Source of the DNA: DASUBN01 sp964584665
GTDB taxonomy: Bacteria > Pseudomonadota > Gammaproteobacteria > Natronospirales > REEB76
Reading direction: 5' to 3'
Assembly (NCBI GenBank): GCA_964584665.1
Contig: CAZPAO010000004.1
Span: forward strand, 62,001-126,000
DNA: 64,000 nt
The notes below the pieces were generated by a model. It made no database searches. It was given only the letters and a program-made list of their open reading frames with translations, and had not been told where the DNA came from. The position numbers and the translations under genes are program-made. Positions 33,427 to 42,208 of the stretch are shown here, piece after piece. Position 1 is the stretch's first letter. Each line of letters starts with the position of its first letter.

Positions 33427-33697
33427 GCGAGGAAGCTGGGGGTGCCTTTCGAGGCTGAGACCCACCAGCACCTGCCAGACCTGCTGCGCTTGGTATGACT
33501 GCGTTGCGGGCGGGCCTCGGAATCCTCACGTACTAGCGGAAAGTACGCTCCGGTTCCTCGCCCACCCGCGCCTTGTCCTACCTGCGCTCGCTACGGCCTG
33601 GCAGGCGCTGGGAACCCTTGGAACCTGGCCACTGTGCGCGGTCACCGGACAGTCACCCGGACACCGCGGACACACCGGCGAGGGAATGCTTCGCGGT
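33427..33697 (+). promoter_or_regulatory. TPP (thiamine pyrophosphate) riboswitch interrupted by a palindromic repeat in P3a
   Basis: The conserved 5' half reads GGGGGTGCC (33438-33446) then GGCTGAGA (33453-33460). The conserved 3' half reads ACCCTTGGAACCTG (33614-33627) and ends CCGGCGAGGGAA (33675-33686). Closing P1 can form from GCG-AAGC (33427-33436) and GCTTCGC (33688-33694). Between the halves lies the optional P3a arm: CCAGCACCTGCCAG (33465-33478) pairs with CTGGCAGGCGCTGG (33598-33611) with one mismatch. P3a is expanded by 119 bases of the repeat described separately. The P4/P5 segment is also long, about 53 bases instead of about 20. The switch would lower thiC expression when TPP is plentiful. 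Confidence 0.85.
33479..33597. repeat. palindromic intergenic repeat, copy B, inside the TPP riboswitch
   Basis: Same core as copy A: ACCTGCTGCGCT, then ATGACT-GTTGCG, TCCTCACGTACT, AGTACGCTCCGG, CTCGC, CTTGTCCT/CTCGTCCT, and GCTCGC-ACGG. The central stem CGTACT/AGTACG is conserved while the loop differs (7 bases here, 4 in copy A). It lies exactly between the two complementary arms of riboswitch stem P3a. Confidence 0.75.
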
Positions 33698-33748
33698 GCG
33701 CGTCCCGGCCGCCTGCAATCCCTCGCATAAATGACGCGAGGATCGATC

Positions 33749-35593
<1,845 letters not shown>

Positions 35594-35679
35594 ACCGCCT
35601 TGGCAGGATCCGTGGGCCTTCTGTCCTTTTTGCCAGGGCGGGGAGGGCTAGAGTGCGTCATCCCCACGGAGGACCCACC

Positions 35680-36375
35680 ATGCGTTTCCTGCCGGTTACC
35701 GCCCTGCTGCTGCTGTGTCTAAGTCCCGTCGTGCGCGCCGATGCGCGCCTGGCGCCGCCCCATGCGGGGACCCTCAAGGTGGCGTTCGTGTTGAGCGAGC
35801 ATGCCACCGTCATCGACTTCGCGGGCCCTTGGGATGTCTTCGAGAGCGCGCAGCTCGACGATAGCCAGGGCGGTTTCGAACTCTATACGGTGGCCCCTTC
35901 CAAGGCTCCCTTGCATACCTCAGGCGGCAAGGGTTTCACCGTGCTGCCGGACTACGACTTCGATGATGCGCCGATGCCTGACATCGTCGTCATCGGTGCG
36001 CAGCAGGGTGGACCCGGCCTCGATGCCTGGCTGCAGAAGGTGCATGCCCAGCACCACTTCATACTCTCGGTCTGCACCGGCGCCTTCAAGGTGGCGCGCG
36101 CGGGCCTGCTGGACGGGAAGGCCGCCACGACACACCATGATTTCTACGAAGACTTCGCGTCACAGTATCCGAAGGTGAGGCTGGTGCGTGACGTGCGTTA
36201 CGTCCAGGCGGATCCGGATATCCTGGTGTCGGGCGGGGAGACGTCGGGTATAGACGCGGCGCTGCACCTGCTGGCGGACTATTACGGCGAGACGGTGGCC
36301 CAGAAGACCGCCGATTACATGGAATACCAGGGTGCCGGCTGGAAGACCAACCGCGGGGTGACCGCGAAGCCCTGA
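35680..36375 (+). CDS. exported DJ-1/PfpI-family protein
   Basis: A 231-residue protein with a signal peptide (MRFLPVTALLLLCLSPVVRA) and a class I glutamine-amidotransferase-like fold. The nucleophile-elbow cysteine is in ILSVCTGAFKVARAGLLDGK, followed by ATTHHDFYEDF and a glutamate-bearing AGPWDVFE segment. The ATG at 35680 has CGGAGGA upstream and yields the signal peptide. Periplasmic members of this group are uncharacterised. It is convergent with an AraC-type regulator that has the same domain at its N-terminus. Confidence 0.82.
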   Translation: MRFLPVTALLLLCLSPVVRADARLAPPHAGTLKVAFVLSEHATVIDFAGPWDVFESAQLDDSQGGFELYTVAPSKAPLHTSGGKGFTVLPDYDFDDAPMPDIVVIGAQQGGPGLDAWLQKVHAQHHFILSVCTGAFKVARAGLLDGKAATTHHDFYEDFASQYPKVRLVRDVRYVQADPDILVSGGETSGIDAALHLLADYYGETVAQKTADYMEYQGAGWKTNRGVTAKP

Positions 36376-36382
36376 GGCGGGT

Positions 36383-37411
36383 TCAGCCCGCGGGGCTGCG
36401 GAAACGCTGGCGGTAGTCGCTGGGAGAGACGCCCAGCTCCGCGATGAAGCTGCGGCGCATGGTCTCCTGGGTTCCGAAACCGCAGCGCCGCGATATCTGC
36501 GAGACCAGCAGGTCGTTCTCTTCCAGTTTCCGGCGCGCCGCTTCCAGGCGGATCTTGCCCACGTAGGCCGCCGGGGTCATGCCCACGCTCTGGGTGAAGC
36601 GGCGGGCGAAGTTGCGCTCGCTCATGGCTGCCCGCGCCGCGAGCCTGGGCACGGAGAGATCATGGTCCAGATGTTCCAGCATCCACAGCTGCAGCTCACG
36701 CAGTTTGTCCTCCTCGCTGAACTGCGCCGCCAGCTGCGCGCTGAACTGGGACTGGCCACCGGGACGCTTGAGGAACATCACCAGCATCTGGGCGGTGGCG
36801 AGAGCCACCGGCTGGCCCCAATCCTCCTCCACCATGGCGAGCGCCATGTCGATGCCGGCCGTGATCCCCGCCGAGGTGTAGATGTTGCCGTCCCGCACGA
36901 AGATGGCGTCCGGCCGCACCTTGATGGAGGGACCGAGACGCAACAGATGCGCGATGTCGTCCCAGTGGGTGGTGGCGGCGCGGCCCTTGAGCATGCCTGC
37001 CATGGCCAGGATCAGGGCGCCGTTGCACACGGAGCCGAGGCGCATGACCCTGGGCGCGAGCCGGCGGATCCAATCCAGCACAGCCTCGTCTTCCATCACG
37101 TCGAAGACGCCGATGCCGCCGGCGATGAGCAGGGTATCGGCACCGGATACCTCGCGATAGCTGCGTTCGGCGACGATGCGCAGGCCGGAAGAGGTCATGA
37201 ACGCGCCCGCCTTCAGGCCCACCAGCTCCACCGAGTACGCCGGCGTGCGGCTGATGCCCCGCTCTTGCAACAGACGCGAAGCGCGCGCGAACGCTTCCAA
37301 GGGGCCCGTGATGTCCAGCATCTGGGCGTCGGGATAACCCAGCATCACCACCCGATGGGGGCGGCCCTGGGCCGGGGCATGCTTGCGGGAGGTGGGCTTC
37401 TTGGCGGGCAT
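36383..37411 (-). CDS. AraC-family transcriptional regulator with DJ-1/PfpI domain (FtrA-like)
   Basis: A 342-residue regulator. Residues about 15-200 are a DJ-1/PfpI sensor-like domain (VVMLGYPDAQMLDITGPLEAFARA and RLGSVCNGALILAMAGMLKGRAATTHW, in parts) and the last 100 residues hold two AraC helix-turn-helix motifs (MSERNFARRFTQSVGMTPAAYV and ISRRCGFGTQETMRRSF, in parts). FtrA/GlxA-type proteins activate genes for small-molecule catabolism or oxidative-stress response. It is divergent from the cyclase-family gene at 37513 with 101 bases between, so that gene and ridA are likely targets. Confidence 0.9.
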   Translation of the reverse strand: MPAKKPTSRKHAPAQGRPHRVVMLGYPDAQMLDITGPLEAFARASRLLQERGISRTPAYSVELVGLKAGAFMTSSGLRIVAERSYREVSGADTLLIAGGIGVFDVMEDEAVLDWIRRLAPRVMRLGSVCNGALILAMAGMLKGRAATTHWDDIAHLLRLGPSIKVRPDAIFVRDGNIYTSAGITAGIDMALAMVEEDWGQPVALATAQMLVMFLKRPGGQSQFSAQLAAQFSEEDKLRELQLWMLEHLDHDLSVPRLAARAAMSERNFARRFTQSVGMTPAAYVGKIRLEAARRKLEENDLLVSQISRRCGFGTQETMRRSFIAELGVSPSDYRQRFRSPAG

Positions 37412-37512
37412 GGTTTGAGTATGGGTAGCCGGCGTCTTTGCCGAAAAGACAAATATCCCACAAATCCTGCCATCGTGTCCGGAGCCGCCGGGCCTTCCGC
37501 TAGACTCGCGCC

Positions 37513-38160
37513 ATGAAGCGTCTCATCGACCTCAGTCATACCGTCGAGCACGGCATGATCACCTACCGGGGCCTGCCGGCTCCCATCGTCTGCGATTTCC
37601 TATCGCGGGAGGCTTCCAAGCAGAAGTATGCGGAAGGCACCACCTTCCACATGGGCAAGATCGAGATGATCTCCAACACCGGCACCTATGTGGACGCGCC
37701 CTTCCACCGCTATGCGGATGGGAAGGACTTGTCCGAGCTGCCGCTGGAGTCCCTGGCGGACCTGGAAGGCGTGGTGGTCCATACCCGAAGCGTGGCCAAT
37801 GGTCCGGAGTTGTTCGCCGGGGTCGACGTGACAGGCAAGGCGGTATTGATCCATACGGGCTGGGCTCAGCACTGGCGCACGGACCGGTACTTCGAGGGGC
37901 ATCCTTATCTCACCGAAGCGGCGGCGGCCCGGCTCAAGGACAGGGGCGCGCGGTTCGTGGGCATCGATTCCCTCAACATCGACGGTACCGAGACGGGAGC
38001 CCGCCCGGTACACTCGTTGTTGCTGGGCGCGGGCATCCCCATCTGCGAGCATATGTGCAGCCTGGAGCAACTGCCGGATTCCGGTTTCCGCTTCCACGCG
38101 GCGCCGGTGAAGGTGAAGGGTTTCGGCACGTTCCCCGTCAGGGCCTACGCCGTCGTCTGA
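37513..38160 (+). CDS. cyclase-family metal-dependent hydrolase (kynurenine formamidase-like)
   Basis: A 215-residue protein of the KynB/cyclase fold: it begins RLIDLSHTVEHGM and has GIDSLNIDGTETGARPVHSLLL in two parts and ICEHMCSLEQLP. The family metal motif HxGTHxDxPxH is present in an altered form, NTGTYVDAPFH, so two of the three histidines are replaced by Asn and Tyr while Asp and the last His remain. This may define a branch with different metal use or substrate. Followed 16 bases later by a RidA gene, so the two likely act on the same amide or imine pathway. Confidence 0.82.
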   Translation: MKRLIDLSHTVEHGMITYRGLPAPIVCDFLSREASKQKYAEGTTFHMGKIEMISNTGTYVDAPFHRYADGKDLSELPLESLADLEGVVVHTRSVANGPELFAGVDVTGKAVLIHTGWAQHWRTDRYFEGHPYLTEAAAARLKDRGARFVGIDSLNIDGTETGARPVHSLLLGAGIPICEHMCSLEQLPDSGFRFHAAPVKVKGFGTFPVRAYAVV

Positions 38161-38176
38161 TCCCAAGGAGCAAGGC

Positions 38177-38557
38177 GTGACCAAAGAGATCGTCCATACC
38201 GACCAAGCCCCCAAGTCTTTCGCCGGCTACAGCCAGGCGGTGAAGGCGGCGGGGCTGGTGTTCGTCTCGGGGCAAGGCCCCATGGATCCCGCCACCGGCG
38301 AAGTGCGCGGCGAGACCATCCAGGAGCAGACGCGTCAGTGCCTGACCAACGTGGAAGCTGTGCTGCGTGCGGCGGGCAGTTCACTGGACAAGGTGGTGAG
38401 CGCCACCTTCATCCTGGCGGAGGAGAGCGACTTCGCCGGCATGAACGAGGAATGGGGCAGGTGGTTCATCAAGGATCCGCCGGCGCGGCAGGGCGCCAAG
38501 CTGCCGGTCCGCCCGAAGGGCATGAAGGTCTCCATCGCGGTGATCGCGGAGGCCTGA
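38177..38557 (+). CDS. RidA/YjgF-family enamine/imine deaminase
   Basis: A 126-residue Rid protein with YSQAVKAAGLVFVSGQGPMDP, QTRQCLTNVEAVLRAAG and the C-terminal PPARQGAKLPV segment holding the conserved Arg that binds the substrate carboxylate. These proteins hydrolyse reactive enamines/imines released by PLP enzymes. GTG start with AAGGAG 6 bases upstream. It follows the cyclase-family gene in the same direction, and its stop is 4 bases from the convergent stop of the next gene. Confidence 0.92.
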   Translation: MTKEIVHTDQAPKSFAGYSQAVKAAGLVFVSGQGPMDPATGEVRGETIQEQTRQCLTNVEAVLRAAGSSLDKVVSATFILAEESDFAGMNEEWGRWFIKDPPARQGAKLPVRPKGMKVSIAVIAEA

Positions 38558-38561
38558 GCCC

Positions 38562-38939
38562 TCATTCTTCCTCGTCGTCCGACCCGGGTGCTTCCTGCGC
38601 CTCGCGGGCGTCGGCTTCATCCGCCAGCAATATCTGATCCTGCCCGAAACCCGTCGGCGGCCGCTGGTCCGCCGGCGGTTCGAAGGATTCCGGATCGTAA
38701 CCGCCATCGCCGTCTTCCACCGGTTCCAGCGCGCCGCTCCAATCCTCCGGTGCCGCGGTGAGTGCGATATCTAGGCACTGCCATTCCTCTCCATCGTACG
38801 CAGCCACGCCGCCGTCCAGGTACTGGACCTCGATCGAATCTTCGTCGCGCGCCACGACCTTGAACTGCTGTTCGTTCGCGAGATCCAGATACCACTGACC
38901 GATCATCGGCCTCACTCGTGCTTCGTCCAATAGGGTCAT
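38562..38939 (-). CDS. small acidic protein, DUF6763-like
   Basis: A 125-residue cytoplasmic protein. The N-terminal half (MIGQWYLDLANEQQFKVVA, EVQYLDGGVAAYDGEEW) looks like a small beta-barrel, followed by PEDWSGALEPVE and a strongly acidic, disordered tail ending DDEEE. The pattern IGQWY...PEDWSG matches a gammaproteobacterial family of unknown function that I believe is DUF6763. The true start may be the internal ATG before IGQWY, 30 bases in. No function is assigned. Confidence 0.7.
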   Translation of the reverse strand: MTLLDEARVRPMIGQWYLDLANEQQFKVVARDEDSIEVQYLDGGVAAYDGEEWQCLDIALTAAPEDWSGALEPVEDGDGGYDPESFEPPADQRPPTGFGQDQILLADEADAREAQEAPGSDDEEE

Positions 38940-39132
38940 GGCGTGCTACTCCGTAGATGTATACACACAGTACGCCCGTACGCGTGCGACATGCATTCAG
39001 GAGAAACCCTGCAGCCATTTAACCGTGCGAACACATCCGGCACGGGTGCTTCCGGATACGTGACAGGCATCAACCATGCGCAGAGCCCGCGCCGGTAGAG
39101 TCGCCGTGTGTACCATTGCAGGAGCAGACTAA
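38940..39132. other. divergent intergenic region, no gene seen
   Basis: The 193 bases hold no convincing reading frame. A short AT-richer stretch near the left end (GTATACACACAG) may contain promoters for the acidic protein, and GGAGCAGACTAA at the right end is the ribosome-binding site for the beta-barrel gene. No terminator or RNA motif is evident. Confidence 0.4.
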
Positions 39133-39771
39133 ATGAAGACCAAAGCACTGTTGATCACTGCTGTGGCGTTCGCTCTCGGGCTGCCGCTCGCCGCCCAAGC
39201 CGACGACTGGGGGAACAACGGCGAGTGGTGGAATCAGGGATTCGTCGGACTTGATATCGGCAGCGCCCATCACGGCGGTTCGCGTAACGGCACCATCCCG
39301 GGCTTCACCAACGACGTGAGCGACAACGACACGGGTTATCGCATCAACCTCGGCTACCAGTTCAACCGCGTGTGGGCCCTGGAAGCGGGCTACGTGGACC
39401 TGGGCCGGACGCGTCTGGTCGAGAGCGGGCCCGGCGGAAGTTTCACGGGTGAGCGCAAGGCGCGCGGCTTCGTGATCGATGGCACCGCCATGCTGCCGTT
39501 CACCGACACCTTCTCCGGTTTCCTGCGCCTCGGCACCATCGATGCGCATGTGCAGGAGAACGATACTTCGGTGGGCACCATCACGGTGCCGTCCAGCAAC
39601 ACCACCAGCGATGACTGGCGCGCCACCTACGGCGTCGGCCTCGACTGGCGTGTGGCGGACCACGTGAGCCTGCGTCTGGGCTGGGACCAGTATCACCAGC
39701 TCGGCAACGACAGCGATGTGGGCAAGGACAACGTGAACTTCACCAGCCTGGGTGTGGTGTTCCGGTTCTGA
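39133..39771 (+). CDS. 8-stranded outer-membrane beta-barrel protein (OmpA-TM/OmpW-like)
   Basis: A 212-residue protein with a signal peptide (MKTKALLITAVAFALGLPLAAQA). The mature part starts with FVGLDIGSAHHG and continues in alternating strands (GYRINLGYQF, WALEAGYVDLG, VIDGTAMLPF, GFLRLGTIDAHV, ATYGVGLDWRV, VSLRLGWDQYH) ending in the outer-membrane signature LGVVFRF with terminal Phe. It corresponds to the OmpA N-terminal barrel without the peptidoglycan domain. Role unknown, probably a small porin-like or adhesion barrel. A strong terminator follows. Confidence 0.85.
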   Translation: MKTKALLITAVAFALGLPLAAQADDWGNNGEWWNQGFVGLDIGSAHHGGSRNGTIPGFTNDVSDNDTGYRINLGYQFNRVWALEAGYVDLGRTRLVESGPGGSFTGERKARGFVIDGTAMLPFTDTFSGFLRLGTIDAHVQENDTSVGTITVPSSNTTSDDWRATYGVGLDWRVADHVSLRLGWDQYHQLGNDSDVGKDNVNFTSLGVVFRF

Positions 39772-39796
39772 CGCTCGACGCATCCGCGAAGGATGG

Positions 39797-39826
39797 AAGG
39801 CCCGGAGCGATCCGGGCCTTTCTTTT
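39797..39826 (+). terminator. intrinsic terminator after the beta-barrel gene
   Basis: AAGGCCCGGA and TCCGGGCCTT form a perfect 10-bp stem with a GCGA (GNRA) loop, followed by TCTTTT. Confidence 0.88.
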
Positions 39827-39871
39827 AGGGACTGCTAGACTTCCGGTGTCGTCCCCGTTGGAGCGTCGGCC

Positions 39872-40351
39872 ATGCGTATCCTCTGTTTCCTGCTCCTCCT
39901 CGCATCCGCCTATGGCAGCGCGGCGGCGGCCGATCCTGCGCCTGCGGCGGACGACCAGCGCTATGCCGACCTCGGCTGCGGGCGCCCCGGCCTGGACGAT
40001 GCCACCCAGGCACGCTGCGCCCAGCTGGACCTGGCAAGCGCCAAGAAGGAGATGGCTGAGGTCTATCAGCAGGTGCTGCAGCACTATGCTGCGGACACCC
40101 AGTTCCTCATCAAGCTGAAGGCATCCCAGGCCGCCTGGTCCGCCTACTTCGATGCCGAGATGGCGGCGCTCTATCCGGATCCGCGCGGCGTGGCGGCCTA
40201 TGGTTCCAGTTTCCCCTCCTGCGATGCCTCGGCGGCGGCCTACCTCATCGCGCGGCGGACCCAGGAGTTGCGCCGGTGGCTGGAGGGCGCCCAGGAGGGG
40301 GATGTGTGCGCGGGATCCATCCATATCCAAGATGGCGGCTCGGCGGACTGA
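39872..40351 (+). CDS. LprI/DUF1311-like periplasmic protein
   Basis: A 159-residue protein with signal peptide (MRILCFLLLLASAYGSAAA). The mature domain shows the DUF1311 pattern: DDATQARCAQLDLASAKKEM, LKASQAAWSAYFDAE and a C-terminal AAYLIARRTQELRRWL. LprI of this family is a lysozyme inhibitor in mycobacteria; in proteobacteria the role is not proven. Four cysteines in the mature part suggest two disulfide bonds. Followed 40 bases later by a MAPEG gene. Confidence 0.78.
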   Translation: MRILCFLLLLASAYGSAAAADPAPAADDQRYADLGCGRPGLDDATQARCAQLDLASAKKEMAEVYQQVLQHYAADTQFLIKLKASQAAWSAYFDAEMAALYPDPRGVAAYGSSFPSCDASAAAYLIARRTQELRRWLEGAQEGDVCAGSIHIQDGGSAD

Positions 40352-40391
40352 CCGGGGTGGTCTAGACTGGGTCACCACCCGGAGAAATCCC

Positions 40392-40811
40392 ATGCACCCT
40401 GAATCCATCTTCGCGCCGGTCCTCGTGCTGGTGCTCCTGACCTTCGCGGTCATGGGCTACATGGGCTTCAAGCGCTTCCACGCCGGCTTCGCCGGGCGGG
40501 TGAAGGGAGGGGACTTCCGCTACGGCGAGACCGCCAACGTGCCGCCTGACGTAGTGGTGGCAAACCGTAACTTCATGAATCTGCTGGAAGCGCCCGTCCT
40601 CTTCTATGTCGTCTGTCTCGCCGCCTATGCGACGCAGAGTGTGACGGCCGTCACACTCTGGCTGGCCTGGGTCTATGTGCTGCTGCGGGTGGCCCATACC
40701 GGCATCCACCTGGCCTATAACCGCATCCTCTATAGGTTCGCCGCCTATGCCTCGAGCAACGTAGTGTTGCTGGCCCTGTGGCTGTGGTTCGGCGCCACGC
40801 TGTTCGGCTAG
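40392..40811 (+). CDS. MAPEG-family membrane protein
   Basis: A 139-residue protein with four membrane segments (about residues 7-26, 60-80, 85-103 and 118-138). The motif VVANRNFMNLLEAPVLFYVV is the MAPEG signature (RxxxNxxExxP type), shared with glutathione-dependent membrane enzymes. The ATG at 40392 is chosen since it gives the usual short N-terminal helix. A 26-bp perfect palindrome sits inside the coding region at 40635-40660. Confidence 0.85.
   Translation: MHPESIFAPVLVLVLLTFAVMGYMGFKRFHAGFAGRVKGGDFRYGETANVPPDVVVANRNFMNLLEAPVLFYVVCLAAYATQSVTAVTLWLAWVYVLLRVAHTGIHLAYNRILYRFAAYASSNVVLLALWLWFGATLFG
40635..40660. repeat. 26-bp perfect palindrome with CRP-type core inside the MAPEG gene
   Basis: The arms read CAGAGTGTGACGG and its exact complement. 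The centre contains TGTGA-N6-TCACA, identical to the CRP/Vfr/Clp consensus. It encodes part of loop/helix 2-3 of the MAPEG protein, and is 181 bases upstream of the next gene. It may be a protein-binding site, a hairpin, or chance. Confidence 0.5.
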
Positions 40812-40840
40812 ACTGTGAAGGTAGTAGGAGGGGTGTCCGC

Positions 40841-41236
40841 GTGAGTTCCGAGAAGAGGCCCATCGTCGTCGCAGGCAAGCGCTACGGCAGCATCGAGGAG
40901 ATGCCGGCTGAAGTGCGCCGCGTCTATGACCTGGCGCGGGCCTCCCAGGAGGAAGCCTCCACCGCGGCTCCGGTGAAGCTCGTGTTCAACGGCAAGGAAT
41001 ACGAGGGCCTGGACAGTATGCCGCCGGAGGTGCGCAAGCTGTACCAGACCCAGCAGGTTGCCATGGAGACCTACCGGGACTTCAGCGTGGACGCCACCAC
41101 GCCCCGGGCCGCCAAGGTGAACGAGCCGCCGGCCCAGCGCATGGAAGAAGTGAAACAACCTTTCTTCAAGAAATACATGTGGCCCCTGCTCATCCTCGGG
41201 GTCATCATCATCGTCGTCCTCGTTATATTCATCTAG
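40841..41236 (+). CDS. small tail-anchored protein with a duplicated motif
   Basis: A 131-residue protein of unknown family. Two similar segments occur: RYGSIEEMPAEVRRVYDLA (residues 14-32) and EYEGLDSMPPEVRKLYQTQ (about 53-71), each led by V-x-G/NGK. A linker to residue 107 is followed by a C-terminal membrane segment (YMWPLLILGVIIIVVLVIFI) with two lysines before it, so the repeats face the cytoplasm if it is a tail anchor. GTG start with GGAGGGG about 8 bases upstream. No function assigned. Confidence 0.72.
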   Translation: MSSEKRPIVVAGKRYGSIEEMPAEVRRVYDLARASQEEASTAAPVKLVFNGKEYEGLDSMPPEVRKLYQTQQVAMETYRDFSVDATTPRAAKVNEPPAQRMEEVKQPFFKKYMWPLLILGVIIIVVLVIFI

Positions 41237-41244
41237 TCGCGCGT

Positions 41245-42153
41245 TCAGCGACGACCGATCTCTTCCACTGATATACGTGCCTTGATCCGCGGCTCCGGCT
41301 GCAGGGTGATGTGCTGTATGCCGTAGCTGTCGTGCAGGTGGCTGCAGAGGCCCCGGTAGACCGCTTCCCACTGGCCCAGTTCCTCGATGACCACGTGGGC
41401 GGAGAGAGACACGTCGCCGGAGGAGACGCTCCACACGTGCAGGTCGTGCACGGACCCCACCCCGTCCACCGCCGCCATGCTGCGGCCGATGGCTTCGAGG
41501 TCCAGGCCGCGGGGCACGCCCTCCAGCAGCACGTGAGCGGCGTCCGCCAGCAGGCGCAGGCTGGAGAAGAGGATGAGGAGGCCGATGAAGAGCGAGAGCA
41601 GCGGGTCTGCAGGCAACCAGCCCGTGTACCAGATGATGAGGCCCGCCACGAAGGCAGCGGCCGAGCCCAGCATGTCCCCCAGCACGTGCAGCAAGGTGGC
41701 CCGCAGGTTCAGGGAATCGCCACCGCCGCTTTCCAGCACTCTATATATGAGCAGGTTCACGCCGAGGCCAAGGGCGCCCAGCAGCATCACCGTGGGGGCC
41801 CGCACCGGCTGCGGGGTCTTGAGGCGTGACACCGCCTCGATGGCAAGCCAGGCCACGATGAGGAGCATGAAGAGGGTGTTCACCAGCGCCGCCATCACTT
41901 CCACCCGGCCGAGGCCATAGGAGTGGCGGGCGGAAGCGGGGCGCTCGGCCATGATGGCGGCGAGTCCCGCCACAGCCAGCGCGAGGCCGTCGGTGGCCAT
42001 GTGGCCCGCGTCACCCAGGAGCGCCAGGGAACCCGCGCGCCAGCCCGCCAGTGCCTCGATGCCGGCGAAGAGCAGCGTCAGGCCCAGGGCGAGCCCGTAG
42101 CGGCCACGGCCGCTGGAGTGCTCATGCGCATGGGAGTGGTGCTCGTGGGACAT
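41245..42153 (-). CDS. cation diffusion facilitator, CzcD/ZitB-like
   Basis: A 302-residue divalent-metal/proton antiporter. A His-rich N-terminus (HEHHSHAHEH) is followed by six membrane segments; the transport-site motif in helix 2 is LLGDAGHMATDG (HxxxD) and its partner in helix 5 is LRATLLHVLGDMLGS. A cytoplasmic ferredoxin-like domain with VHDLHVWSVSSGDVSLSAHV closes the protein. It probably exports zinc, perhaps also cobalt or cadmium. It is divergent from the MBL hydrolase with 55 bases between the starts. Confidence 0.93.
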   Translation of the reverse strand: MSHEHHSHAHEHSSGRGRYGLALGLTLLFAGIEALAGWRAGSLALLGDAGHMATDGLALAVAGLAAIMAERPASARHSYGLGRVEVMAALVNTLFMLLIVAWLAIEAVSRLKTPQPVRAPTVMLLGALGLGVNLLIYRVLESGGGDSLNLRATLLHVLGDMLGSAAAFVAGLIIWYTGWLPADPLLSLFIGLLILFSSLRLLADAAHVLLEGVPRGLDLEAIGRSMAAVDGVGSVHDLHVWSVSSGDVSLSAHVVIEELGQWEAVYRGLCSHLHDSYGIQHITLQPEPRIKARISVEEIGRR

Positions 42154-42208
42154 GGGACCAGTATAGATAAACTATGATGACAGGCCGAATCGCCTGGGGG
42201 AGACCGTC

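Noticed and set aside
38936..39148. 70-codon minus-strand open frame upstream of the acidic protein gene
   Set aside because: No ribosome-binding site or recognisable protein; it spans the promoter region and the start of the beta-barrel gene.
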